Source: Avena insularis (lineage: Eukaryota; Streptophyta; Magnoliopsida; Poales; Poaceae). Taken from it: DNA of 64,000 nucleotides. The position numbers and the translations under genes are program-made. Shown here piece after piece: positions 33,854 through 44,447 of the stretch; position 1 is the first letter of the stretch; every line of letters begins with the position of its first letter. Where the stretch lies: positions 179,090,927 through 179,154,926 of the forward strand of contig CM042691.1 in NCBI GenBank assembly GCA_023614405.1, given 5' to 3'. Under the pieces are notes generated by a model. It was not told the origin of the DNA and made no database searches. It worked only from the letters and a program-made list of their open reading frames with translations.

Positions 33854-35213
33854 GCCTGTTCAGACGGTGGCTCCTTAGCCGCCAGCCAAGAAGAAGAGGA
33901 AGGAGAAGAAGGAGGCTCATGTCTTCAACCTATCAGACATACCATCATAAGTTACTCTGTTCGCACCTTGTTATTTGTTGTATGGCTAAGTATTAGCTTG
34001 TTGTTGATTTGGCTCCTCGTAAGTGCTAGCAGTAATCATTCGGAAGAGTCCCTCGAAGAGATGTATGCGAAATCGAAGCTTGCCTCTTTGTTCCCCAAGA
34101 TGGTGGCCAACTCCGACAACGATAATTCGAGATCCCTGCAGAAAGGGGCTCGTGCGCTCGTTGCTCGGAAGATGCAAACAAAACCTTCGGAGTCCACAAC
34201 TGACCATGTAAGTATTATTCTTCTTTTGTGTGGGAGCCCCCGATTCCTTTATTCATCAGGTGTGTTGATTTCTTCACAGCCCTTTGTCCGTGATGCCAAT
34301 CGCCTGATCCAGCAGGACCTTTCTCGAGAAGGCAACCTCAAGCAGCTCCAACGTGCGGGTTTCTTCTTGTTCGATTGCATGTTCTTAACATAATATTTTC
34401 TTGTGTTCATCTTTCATTGCCCAATGTTGTAGATGAGAACAATGATGCCCTCTGCAATCTGAACGCTCTCTAAAAGAGTCTCGGACAAGCGGAGAAGAAG
34501 GCAAAGGATGATGTAGAGGCCTTCCAGCGTTAGTAGAAAGAGGATGAAGACCGTGAGCAGCAGCTCGCGGCTGTCGCGGCATCACGGGAGAAAGCCATGG
34601 CTGAAAAGCTTATGACTGTTGCCAAAGCGATATCCGGTAAGTCACCTTGTTCTTCTTTTGAGTGTTCCATGCCTTGGGTGCAATTCATTTTCCTCATTCA
34701 AATGATTTTGTCGCTTTTCCTGATAGATGCTTCTGGTGTTGCGTTTGATCATAATGCCCTGGAGCATGGGGATCTCCTGGCAGATTCTTCTGTAGCGATC
34801 GAAGATTGCTGCACCTCTGCCGTGGAGTCGCTCGACAAGGCCAAGAGGGTCCTCGCCCGCTTCTACAAGGAGATCAGCCTGAAGGGCGTCGCCCTTGAGG
34901 ACGTCGACTCCCTTGCAGAGGATCTGACGAATGATGCTTCGGTGAAGTACAAGCGGACGCAGAAGGGGGTTGGCGCTGCGATGGGGTTGGCGACGGTGAT
35001 GGCGTCCGATGCTCAGCTGGATCTGCCGCAGGTCACGTCTAGGATGCCAATGCCGGCGGATGGCACTGACGTAGCGTTTGCTTCCTTCGCCTCCCGCTGC
35101 AATAATTTTGGTCCTAAGCTGATAGATCTTCTGGCCAACTACTCACCGGAGCAGCAGCGAGTGGCCAAGACTAGGCAGTCTGGATCCAAAGCTGCTCCGG
35201 GTGCATACGCCTA
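33854..35213 (+). pseudogene. A1 antisense gene, 3' part
   Basis: This continues the A1 antisense gene right of A2. Exons read: 33854-33951 (ending HVFNLSDIPS), about 34022-34207 (ending before GTAAGT), about 34280-34350, about 34433-34636 (coiled coil, ending KAISG before GTAAGT; stops at about 34471 and 34534) and 34727-35213. The last exon, opening DASGVAFD, is intact for about 160 codons and ends PGAYA before TAG at 35211. Its match in A2 (21337-21811) carries stops. Intron positions agree with A2. Role unknown. Confidence 0.7.
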
Positions 35214-35377
35214 GGTCCTTTGTAGATTGCTTAGTCTAGTTTCCTGTCTTTTGGTAATGTAATGCTTTTGAGCTGGACACGTGTCACCCTGTCACGTAGT
35301 GGCTTTATTTGTGTAAATATGAATGCATCTATTGACTGTTGTCAAATGTTTTGATTTTGATGTTTGATTGCGCACTC
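35214..35377 (+). other. A1 sequence up to a deletion breakpoint
   Basis: 164 bp of A1 after the antisense exon, similar to A2 21812-21970. Near 35377 it changes abruptly to Athila-type sequence. Everything of A1 from here to gag is missing. Confidence 0.6.
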
Positions 35378-36557
35378 TTGACGGCACACTTTATCTCTTG
35401 CACTTAATAAATCTGAACCATTAGGACTGTCCATGAAAGTTATATGCTTACAAATAATAGGATGGGAGTTAGCAGAGCCGTGCTGTCACGGGGAACGCTT
35501 TCAACATTGCACGTGTACATTGTACCCAGTTGATATCATGCTATTTTGTCTACGGATGTCGTCGTTGTGAAATAAAAGGGGAGCTTGTAAGTTCATGGAG
35601 TTATATATATGTGTTAGATAAACGCCTGCGCCGCTAGCCTTAGCCATGCCTAATCATGGTGGAAACTTGCAGCATAACCATAATTAGCAATCTAAGAAGC
35701 ATCCTGAATAAAAACATATGCAAATAGCAAATAAAAAGATCGCTGAGATGCTCATTGTCTGCTTGCCTTGTCATTTTGATTATGGGATAGCTCCTGTATC
35801 ATGTGCAAGGGGGTACCCCGTTGGCGGTTCTCTATGATACACATGTATTTACTATGACAAGGACTTACCGGTAACTAAAGTTGAGTAGCATGAGGAGCGT
35901 CCCTCTTATTCAAGGGACATGAGATTTCCAGTTTATGGTCTCTCAAGCATATAACTCATATTGGACCTCGGTTTCACCCTTAACCATTTAAAGATGCCTA
36001 TACTAGGGGCCATGAGGGCTCAAAACTAATGAGTACCATACTTTCAGCATTTGGAAGCCTTTCAAATCTTTCAAAACCTTTTCACTTCCTTGTTTGAGTC
36101 ACCACTTATTCTATGAGCACCTTCTTGAGAGCATAGTTGTCATTCTTAGTATAATGTGCTTATCTCAAAACTTGGTTAATTATGTCATGAATTTGATGCT
36201 TGTATCTCTGCTATCTTTATTTCTAGTCTTCATGTGAACTTCAGAGGTGCCTTGGCATTTATTTTGTGCTCTACAAACAAAGGCAAGTGAGATACCACTC
36301 TATCATACCTTCTTATGAGCATTCCAATGTTGCTTATGTTTATGTTTCATGCTACTTATTATTATTGAGTTGGAATCTCTTCATAGCTTGCAATGATTAT
36401 TAAATAGACTTAGTTGCATGCTCCTTATTATGAATTATCTAAGTATCTACTCATGTGTTGAGAATATTTACATCATATGAAGCAAATGTGTTCATGAAAG
36501 TTCTTTTATCGTACTCAGTTTTCAATTCAATTTCTTGAGGACAAGCAATAAGCTAAG

Positions 36558-36569
36558 ATTGGGGGGAGT
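36558..36569 (+). other. C polypurine tract
   Basis: A G-rich tract, ATTGGGGGGAGT, directly before TGATATG, in the position of the plus-strand primer. Confidence 0.75.
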
Positions 36570-37959
36570 TGATATGTCCAAAACATATCTACTTTCCTGA
36601 AGACTTTTTCTATTGTTTCTCCTCTAAACTTGTGTGATTTGGATACAACTAATACAGACTGACGTTGTTTTTAGCAGAATTACCTTGGTGTCTAGTTTTT
36701 GTGCAGAAAATAAACTATCAGGAAAAATCCCGAAAAATATTCCAAAAAAACCCTATTTCACCAGAAGACTCACGGAGCCAGAATACGAGACAGAGTGGAG
36801 GCCTGAGGGGCCCACACCCCCTGCCGTGTGGGCCAGGCCTAGCCGCGCCTAGAGGGGGTGTGGTCGCCTCAGACACCCTCTCGGCCTCCCTCTTCGCCTA
36901 TAAGTTGCCTCTTGACCTAAAAACTCAGGGGGGGTCGACGTTTTTCTAGAAAGAATTCCGCTGCTCTGCCACCCCAAAAAACCACGATTCGGAACCAGAA
37001 ACTCCGTTCTGGCACCCTGCCGGGAGGGGGAATTTGGAGAGGATCATCGTCATCATCATCAACAACGCCTCTCCATCAAGCATCCATGTTTCCCTCATCC
37101 ATGAGTGAGTAATCCCCTGTTGTAGGCTATGGGGATGGTAGGGATTGGATGATTTCTATCATGTAATTGAATAAGATTGTTAGGACATGGTGCCTAGTAT
37201 CTCTATTAGTGCTATTTGACATTGTTGTAACTTGTTGTGCTTAGTGCTTGTTACTAGGGCCCGAGTTCCATGATCTCAGATCTAAACTTATTATTGATTC
37301 ATGATGATAGTATTGTTTGTGATCTTATCTGTATGTTGTGTACACATATCATTGTCCGGATCCAAAGGCCTCGAAGTAACAGAAATTGGGACATCCGGAG
37401 GGGATGGCTATGATGTGAGGATCACATGTGTTCATGGAGTGTTAATGATTTTCTCCGATGCTCTATTAATAGGAGTACCTTAATTGCCAGTAGTTCCCTT
37501 GAGGCCCCGCTACAACGGGCTGGCAGAACAAAAGATGTTGTCCAAATTCTCATTGCGAGCAGGCATGACTATATATGGAGCACATGCGTATGATTGTTTA
37601 GTACTTGTATGCTTTATCTTATTTATCTGCAATTTCTCTAGATCTTGAAGTTACATGTTTAGACTCGTCCATGCAACGCCCGTCCATCCATCCCTATGCC
37701 TATTGCACTCATATCCTACTGTTTGCTACTACTATTACTATTGCTCTTGTTTTACTGCTGTTGTTACTTTTCTGTTGCTACTACAAACTATTGCTACTGA
37801 TAAACTTCTGTGAGCAAGAACTATTTCCAGGTGCAGCTGAATTGACAACTCAGTTGTTAAGGCTTATAAGTATTCTCTATCTCCCCTTGTGTCGAATCAA
37901 TAAATTGGGTAATACTACCCTCGAAGACTGTTGCGATCCCCTATACTTGTGGGTCATCA
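36570..37959 (+). repeat. C 3' LTR
   Basis: 1390 bp from TGATATGTCC to GGGTCATCA, aligned throughout with the B 5' LTR. CG in B often appears as TG or CA here. Confidence 0.85.
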
Positions 37960-40353
37960 ATAGGACACCTTCAAAGTTCATAAGAGTGACTATATACAAA
38001 TAGTTCAAGAACAAGTAATATCAACAATATGAATCAGTCATTAAGTTTTGGGACAATGCACATAGAACTAAGAATGGCAACTATGCTCTCTTAATTGGTT
38101 CCTAAGGTGGAGACTCAATATAATAGTAGAAGAAAGGTCCTTCATAAAAGGGAAGCAGGGATTTCAAATCTCATAAAGAGCTTCCAAAAATTATGGCACT
38201 TGTTAGTTTTCAGCTCTCATTGCCCCTATCATAAGCATCTTTAAGTGATTAAGGTTAAAGTGAACAAACTATGGAGTATATGCTTGACAAAGTATAACTT
38301 GGAAATCTCATGTCCCTTGAGTACGAGGGCCGCTCCTCATGCTACTCAACTTTAGTTACCTGTAAGTTCTTGTCATAGTAAGTACATGCATATCATAGAG
38401 AACCGCCAACGGTGTACCCCTTGAACATGATACAGGAGCTATCCCATAATCAAAATGACAAGGCAAGCAGACAATGAGCATCTCAGCAATATTCTTATTT
38501 ACCATGGGAAAATGGTGCTTTTTTCTCTCTTTCCTCTTTTCAATATGTCTCTTTTTTTATAAGAAGAAAGCTTCATAGATTGCTCACTATGGTGATGCTG
38601 CAAGTTTCCACCATGATTAGGCATGGATTAGGCTAGCAGCTCAGGCATTTCCCTAACACACATACATAACTCCATGGACTTATGAGCTCCCCTTTTATTT
38701 CACACCGACGACATCTGAAACAAAATAGCATGATATCAACTGGGTACAATGTACAAGTGCAATGTTGAAAGCGTTCCCCATGACATCATGGTTCTGCTAA
38801 TTCCAACGTATAAGTGCAAGCATATACAACATAGATGACACAATGGTTCAAGTTTATTTAGGGGCAAGAAAACAAAGTGTGCCATCAAGTTTGTGAGAGC
38901 TTTAATCACTAAGTTTTTACATCACAAAAAAACTTTTTAATTGGAATATAGATAAAATAGGAATATACTTGGAATGATGTAACACACCATGCATAGGAAT
39001 TTATAGTGGACACTTTGGAATAACTTGGTTTCTTGGGAGTTAGATGCATGAGTAGAGCTTACTCATAAAAGTGGAGGCTAGAAAAAGACTCGGAGCGACC
39101 AACTAAGAGAGCAATAATTGCCATAATCATGCAGAGCGACAAAACATTACTAATCAAAGCATAAAGTGGTACCACAAGTAAAAAACTAAATGATCATAGA
39201 GGCTATGTGACTGGTTCATAGTCATAACATGGTGTGATCATGTGCCAAGTCAACCCAAACAAAGCATCAAAGGAGAATACCACAATACTATGCTTTTGTA
39301 TGCTAAAACAACGCATGATTCTTTCAAGGCACATTAAGAAATCCTAATTGTTTGGAACAAGTCATGATACAGTAATAATCACTAAGCATAAGGTCAAAAC
39401 AAAATCTAGTATGAAATGATAAAGGCTAAGTCACGGCCAAAGCAAGCTCCTCTTGTACTACTCAAGTAAGAACTTTCTACTCCTCTCCAACACCAATCAA
39501 CTTATTTGAAACAACACAGCGAGAACGGGGGTCCAACTACTTTATTCAAGCAAACTAAGCAAACAAAAACCAAAACCAAAAACTAAGACGCTCCAAGAAC
39601 AACACAACTTGTGCATGAAACAATAAAAACAAAGTGTCTAGAAAGACCTAAGATTTTTATTGATGAAGAAGGGGATGCCTTGGGCATCCCCAAGCTTTGA
39701 AGCTTGTACCTCTTGAATATTTCTTGGGGTGACACGGGGTGGCATCCCCAAGCTTGAGCTTTTTTCCATTCTTCATCTCATTACATCATTCTTTCTCTAC
39801 ACCTAAAATTTTTCCTTCATACAAAACTTCACACAATCTTCATTAGCAACATTAGTGCATTCAAAAGATAATAGACCTTTGGGTTTTAGTTTTAAAACAG
39901 AAAAACTTTCACTAAAAACACAAGATATTGTAGAAATTCCCTCAAAAATCTCAATTTCCCAAAACCCAAAAAGGAATCAAGAAGAAGCAAATGCAAATAA
40001 TGGCCTGAATCCGTCAAAACAGACCAGTAGGTTGAAACCGATTTTTTGGAAGACCTTATGTTGCTCAAATAAAAAAGTGTTGCACTAACGAAAGTTAGAT
40101 AACAACCTGGAGGATTTTTTCCAAAAATTATAGCTCAATTACTAACTCCTCATGAATTTTTATGGTGGAGCACAAAAATCTGTTTCAGGACAGCAACTCC
40201 CCAAATCTTACTTCCCTCTCATTAGAGGTTATTCTTGGCACAAAAATCAAATAAAAAGGATAAGGAGAGGTCATTATAGATGTAATAACTTCCAAGACTC
40301 AATAAAACTATTGGGTTATCTCCCAAGAAGTACTTTTCTTTAACGCCTTTAAG
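37960..40353 (-). other. D 3' non-coding region
   Basis: 2.4 kb without a credible gene. 38200-38960 is the inverted counterpart of B 15525-16200. At 39671-39692 a stem-loop, GGGGATGCC with GGGCATCCCC, is followed by two copies of CATCCCCAAGCTT (about 39685 and 39741). Short frames at 39855-40343 have no domain. Confidence 0.6.
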
Positions 40354-41711
40354 TTAGGCACAAAAAGCAAGATGCTCACATAAGAAATATGAATTGAAGT
40401 AAACGAGAGCATCAAGAAGAAAATTCAAAACAAATTTAAGTCTAACCCACTTCCTATGCATAGGAATCTTGTAAGAAAATAAATCAAAGAAGCACATAGT
40501 AACAAGAATGGGTAGATAAAACAAGAGCAACTTCAAAACTTTCAGCACATAGAGAGGTGTTTCAGTACCATGAAAACTTCTACAAACATATTTTCCTCTC
40601 TCATAATAATTTTCAGTAGCCTCATGAATAAACTCAACAATATAACTATCACATAAAGTATGCTTTTCATGACCTACAAACACATAATTTCTATCAAGCT
40701 CAAAAATAGTGGGATTAAAACCTTCAAACCCACTTTTAACAATTTTATAACCAGATGACTGGTCATTCTCAAGAGTATAGGGTTCCAAGATAAAGTCAAG
40801 ACCTCTCCAATCTCATTTTCAATAGTAGTACTATTAATATTATCAACCAATATAGGACCATCATCTAGAGCTTTATCATAAATATTTTCTAAGCAAAACT
40901 CTTTAGTACCATGCATTTCGAAGTCAAGCACAAATAAAGGAATATCATAGATAACAGGAGCATACTTATTATCACAACTTTTACTCATAATAGATATTTC
41001 AAAAGGACCCACAGAAGCATAACATCCATCCTCCTTTGGTAGGCATGGGGGACAATCAAATAATGTAAGGGATGAAGAGTTACTCTCATTAGAAGGTAGG
41101 CATGGGTAGACCCATTCTTCCTCCTTTTGTTCATCACTCTCCTCCTCTTTTTCATATAATGATCTTTCAAGTTCAGCAATTTCTTCTTCCATAGGCTCTT
41201 GCAAATTGTGGACACATTCTTGTGCTTGACAGAGTCTCTCTTTATAATAAATGATATAACAATTATTGTTGAAATTTTCTATGCAATGATCAAGGATAGA
41301 AGAGACCATATCTTTAAGGTCTTTACAAGCAACACATGTTTCATAGTTTTTAGACATGAAGGATTCTATTTCAGAAGCTCCCATAAACAAAACAAATTGT
41401 TCTACTTCTTCAAATCCAAGATGAATATAGTTATTCCAATGATAGTTCATGATTAAAAATTCTTTACTAAAGCCACATTGGAATTTAAGATGTTTAGTAT
41501 CCTGTTCAGAGCAACAATTTATATCATGGCGTTTAAGCAAAATTTTAGCAATTAGATTCAACCTTTTTAACACGGCTCTCATGAGTTTACCCTTATAAGA
41601 TTCTCTATACCTTATAAAATCTTCCATGGAGGTTCTAGCAGGCGGTGGTTCATCTAATACCTTAGCAGTGATAGTAGTTTTCCCAAATAGGAAACCGAGT
41701 GGGTTATCCAT
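40354..41711 (-). pseudogene. D unrecognised ORF in the gag position, hydrophobic C-terminus
   Basis: The ATG at 41711 begins MDNPLGFLFG, 250 bp after the LTR. The frame is open for 345 codons. A shift near 40790 moves the coding into the frame that ends at 40354, for a total near 450 residues. The middle is acidic (ELERSLYEKEEESDEQKEEE). The last third has two strongly hydrophobic stretches, LLLFYLPILVTMCFF and FVLNFLLDALVYFNSYFL, that look like membrane segments. I recognise no gag, protease or polymerase motif. Apart from the single shift the frame is unusually well kept, so it may have been functional recently. It could be a structural or envelope-like protein; this is open. Confidence 0.6.
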
Positions 41712-41930
41712 AATGAAATAGTGACTAGAGCAGAACTAGACATAAAAACAACTTCAAGTAGCAACTATTTTTTTTGTGTTTTTGATAAGAGAAAGCAAAC
41801 CAAACGAAACTATTTTTTTTGGAGTTTTTGATAAAAAGAGGCAAAAACACAAAGCAAAAGAAAATAAGACAGAAAAAAACAAAGTAAAGAGAAAGGTTGT
41901 GAAGGACTCCCCTTGTGAATCCGTCCTTAG
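41712..41930 (-). other. D leader between primer site and ORF
   Basis: About 220 bp with T-rich tracts on the - strand. No gene. It would be the untranslated leader of the element RNA. Confidence 0.5.
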
Positions 41931-41950
41931 CCTCCCCGGCAATGGCACCA
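41931..41950 (-). other. D primer-binding site (tRNA-Asp type, decayed)
   Basis: The - strand reads TGGTGCCATTGCCGGGGAGG, 10 bp after the LTR. It differs from the intact site of B (TGGCGCCGTTGCCGGGGA) by two transitions. Confidence 0.75.
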
Positions 41951-41960
41951 GAAAACAGCT

Positions 41961-43518
41961 TGATGCAGCTCAGATCACTGTAGAGCTTCGTTGGGAAACC
42001 CCAAGAGGAAGGTATGATGAGCACATCAACAAGTTTTCCCTCAGAAAGAAACCAAGGTTATCGAACCAGTAGGAGTAAGGAAACAACTCAAAGGTGTTGC
42101 TTGCAACTTGGAAACCTGCACAACACAAACTCAAGACTTTGCCCCAATGAATAGCGAGGTTGTCAATCTCATCGGTTTGCTGAAAACAAAGGATTAACTG
42201 TATGGTGTGGAAGGTAATGGTGGTTTGCAGAAATTAACAGGAACAATGGAAGATGTATCAATGGTAAAAGATTGGACCGAGGTCCATAGTTCACTAGAGG
42301 TGTTCTCCTTAAGATAAACAACATAACATGCTGGGTAAACAAATTACAGCGGGGAAATTGTTAGGACAGAGCAAGGCATAACAATGCAATACTAGACATT
42401 CATGATCCTGTGAGATTTGATTGGGCAATACAACAAGATACATAGACCGCCATCCAACTGCATCTATGACTAGTAATCCACCTTCAGGTTATCATCCGAA
42501 CCCCTCCAGTATTAAGTTGCAAGCAACGGATAACTGCTTTAAGCAAAGTGTGTAAGGTAAACAATCCACTTGTTCCATGAACAAGGGATCGTTGTTTTCT
42601 CCCTAGAAGCAACAGCACATCTACAACCTTAGATATTTATGTCACTTCCCTGGATTAAATAGAGGCATGGACCCACTATCGAGCATAAATACTCCCTCTT
42701 GGAGTCACTAGCATCTACTTGGCCAAGATAGCTACTAGAAACGGAGAGCATGCAAGATCTCAAACAACACAAACCTGATAGAATCATTAACCAATCTGAC
42801 ATAGTAATCTCAATATCCATCGGATCCCAGCAAACATAACATGCATGATTACAAATAGATGATCTTGATCATGAACGGAGCTCACAAGATCTAAACATGG
42901 TAGCACAAAGGAGGAGAAACAACCATCTAGCTACTACATGGACCCGTAGTCCAAGGTGGAACTACTCACCCATCATACCGGAGGCTGGCATGGTGATGAA
43001 GAAGGCCTTTGGGATGATCTCTCCCCTCCGACAGGGTGTCGAGAAGAGCTTTAGATCACCCCTATCTAGGGACGATGGTGGCGGAGGCTATGAACTGTTT
43101 CATGGAAGATTGATCGGGTACTTAGGGTTTAGGTATCGAGGGCTTCTTATAGGTGAAGAGGGAGGCCGAGGGGGTGCCTGAGGCGGCTGCACCCCCCAGG
43201 CGTGGGGCTAGGCCTGGACGTGCAGCCAGGGTGTGTGGCCCCCTCGAGGCCCTCCTCCTTCTCTTCTTATGGCTCCGTGTTCCCTACTGTAAAATATTGA
43301 CTTCGGCTTTTGTCCCGTCCAATTCCGAGAATATTGATTTGCTGCCTTTTCTAGAACCAAAAAAAGAAGATAACAGGCAACTGGCACTGTGGCATCTTGG
43401 TAATAGGTTAGTACCAGAAAACATATAAAAGTACCTCAAAGTGTAGACAAAGCAAAGCAAAGTAGATACTAAACAAGCATGGAACATCAAAAATTATAAA
43501 TACGTTTACGACGTATCA
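41961..43518 (-). repeat. D 5' LTR
   Basis: 1558 bp. In element orientation it starts TGATACGTCG at 43518 and ends GCATCA at 41961. No second copy exists in the window, so its age cannot be estimated from LTR divergence. Confidence 0.75.
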
Positions 43519-43981
43519 CACATGTAGTGCCCACAGAGAGGGTTGCTGCTTCCGCAGCTTTCAAATCAGAAACTGTAGGTTCCGTCGTCCGAAGGGGGAT
43601 CGAACAGATCGGAGTTGCAGATGTTGCTGTCATCCGAATCGCTTGTTAGTGACTCCGAGGGCAGGGCGTTGATTGGTGGCGCCCATGAGGCAGGCCTGAT
43701 TGGCGGGGTGACACCCGCTCTGGGAGGCGGAGGGTGCTGGTCTACCCCACCTGGAAGTAGAAGCTCCCGAACAGCATCTCGAATCCGTCGCCTATAGACT
43801 CAAAATATTTGCGAGTGGCTAGTGAGTGGATGGTGAAGTCGAAAGCACCGAAGATGAGGTGATTGTCCGTCACCGTGGAGTTGTAGATTGCTTTGTATGG
43901 GACCGTCATGACCGCACGATCAGCGTCCCCAGTCCCCATGGATGGTGCCAATTGACGAGGGTTTGACTCGTCAATGCCCAT
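43519..43981 (-). pseudogene. A1 gag N-terminal remnant, starting inside the LTR
   Basis: The ATG at 43981-43979 lies in the LTR. The frame MGIDESNPRQLAPSMG passes through the inverted repeat and the primer site and stays open to 43742. Over 79 residues it aligns without gaps to the A2 frame at 33387. Beyond 43742 the frame is degraded, and at 43519 it meets element D. The rest of gag is missing. Confidence 0.65.
43933..43950 (-). other. A1 primer-binding site
   Basis: The - strand reads TGGCACCATCCATGGGGA two bases after the LTR, the decayed counterpart of the A2 site at 33356-33339. Confidence 0.65.
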
Positions 43982-44442
43982 TGTTACGGACTTTTGTTAT
44001 GGAGAAGATGGGGATGCTGGAAGTCCCGAGATGGTTAACAGGCAAGCAACACGGGGTCACGAGGTTTACTAAGGTTCATGCCCCGGAGGGAAAACCCTAC
44101 TCCTGCTTGTCTGTTCTTGATTACGACGGAAACAAATGTTACAGGGGGTGCGCAATTGCGATCTGGCGTGAGGTGTGTGTATGAGGTGAAGAGATCCTTC
44201 TCGTCGTGCCCTCCTGACCTTTATATAGATAGGTCAGGTCCCGGGGGTAGGTCGAGTCGGTTACAAGCTAGGGTTGAACCCTTTGAAAATCTATCTATAG
44301 CTAGTTGTGTCCTTCAAGGAGTTGAACATGTAATGGGCTTGGGCCACCCGAAATCTTCTTGGACAACAAGTCTTCATGTGGGCCTTCCCTGGACTGGACC
44401 GGGTAAACCAATGTGAGGCACCCATAGGGTATATCCATGTCA
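43953..44442 (-). repeat. A1 right LTR (5' LTR in element orientation)
   Basis: 490 bp from TGACGAGG to CATGTCA. It pairs with 1658-2144: both share TTAACAGGCAAGC and a GTCCCGGGGGTAGG-like phrase that the A2 LTRs lack. The TATA box is on the - strand at 44227-44220. The inner end has the inverted repeat TGACGAG/CTCGTCA (43953-43973). Confidence 0.88.
44220..44227 (-). promoter_or_regulatory. TATA box of A1 5' LTR
   Basis: TATATAAA on the - strand, at the same place as in the A2 right LTR. Confidence 0.6.
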
Positions 44443-44447
44443 GTGGG

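Larger units (their letters stand above)
35378..37959 (+). mobile_element. C: 5'-truncated Athila-type element of the B family
   Basis: Only the 3' non-coding region (35378-36557), polypurine tract and 3' LTR remain. The first part aligns with B 15525-16560 and the LTR with B 8784-10129. The left end is a deletion breakpoint rather than an element end. The right end is followed directly by element D in the opposite orientation. The stretch holds no gene. Confidence 0.8.
37960..43518 (-). mobile_element. D: Athila-type (Sabrina-like) element, 3' end lost
   Basis: In element orientation it has an LTR (43518-41961), a primer-binding site (41950-41931), an unusual ORF (41711-40354) and a long 3' non-coding region (40353-37960). 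That region ends abruptly at C, and no 3' LTR is present. The LTR starts TGATACGTCGTAAACG, reminiscent of Sabrina-type elements of Triticeae; the family name is an impression. It inserted in A1 near gag: A1 sequence resumes at 43519. Confidence 0.75.
1658..44442 (-). mobile_element. A1: Tat-type Ty3/gypsy retrotransposon, internally deleted and multiply invaded
   Basis: A1 is bounded by two related LTRs (1658-2144 and 43953-44442) and flanked by ACGGG (1653-1657) and GTGGG (44443-44447), a duplication with two transitions. Its own sequence remains at 1658-4667, 8595-8719, 33849-35377 and 43519-44442. It retains both LTRs, a polypurine-like region, the antisense gene, the start of gag and a primer-binding site. 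All of pol and most of gag are missing, apparently through one deletion that also removed parts of elements C and D. The two LTRs differ at roughly one base in ten by eye, so it is older than A2 and E. Confidence 0.8.

Noticed and set aside
35378..38960. Large inverted repeat (35378-36430 against 38200-38960) resembling a foldback element
   Set aside because: It is explained by two related Athila-type elements in opposite orientation, each with its own normal LTR end.
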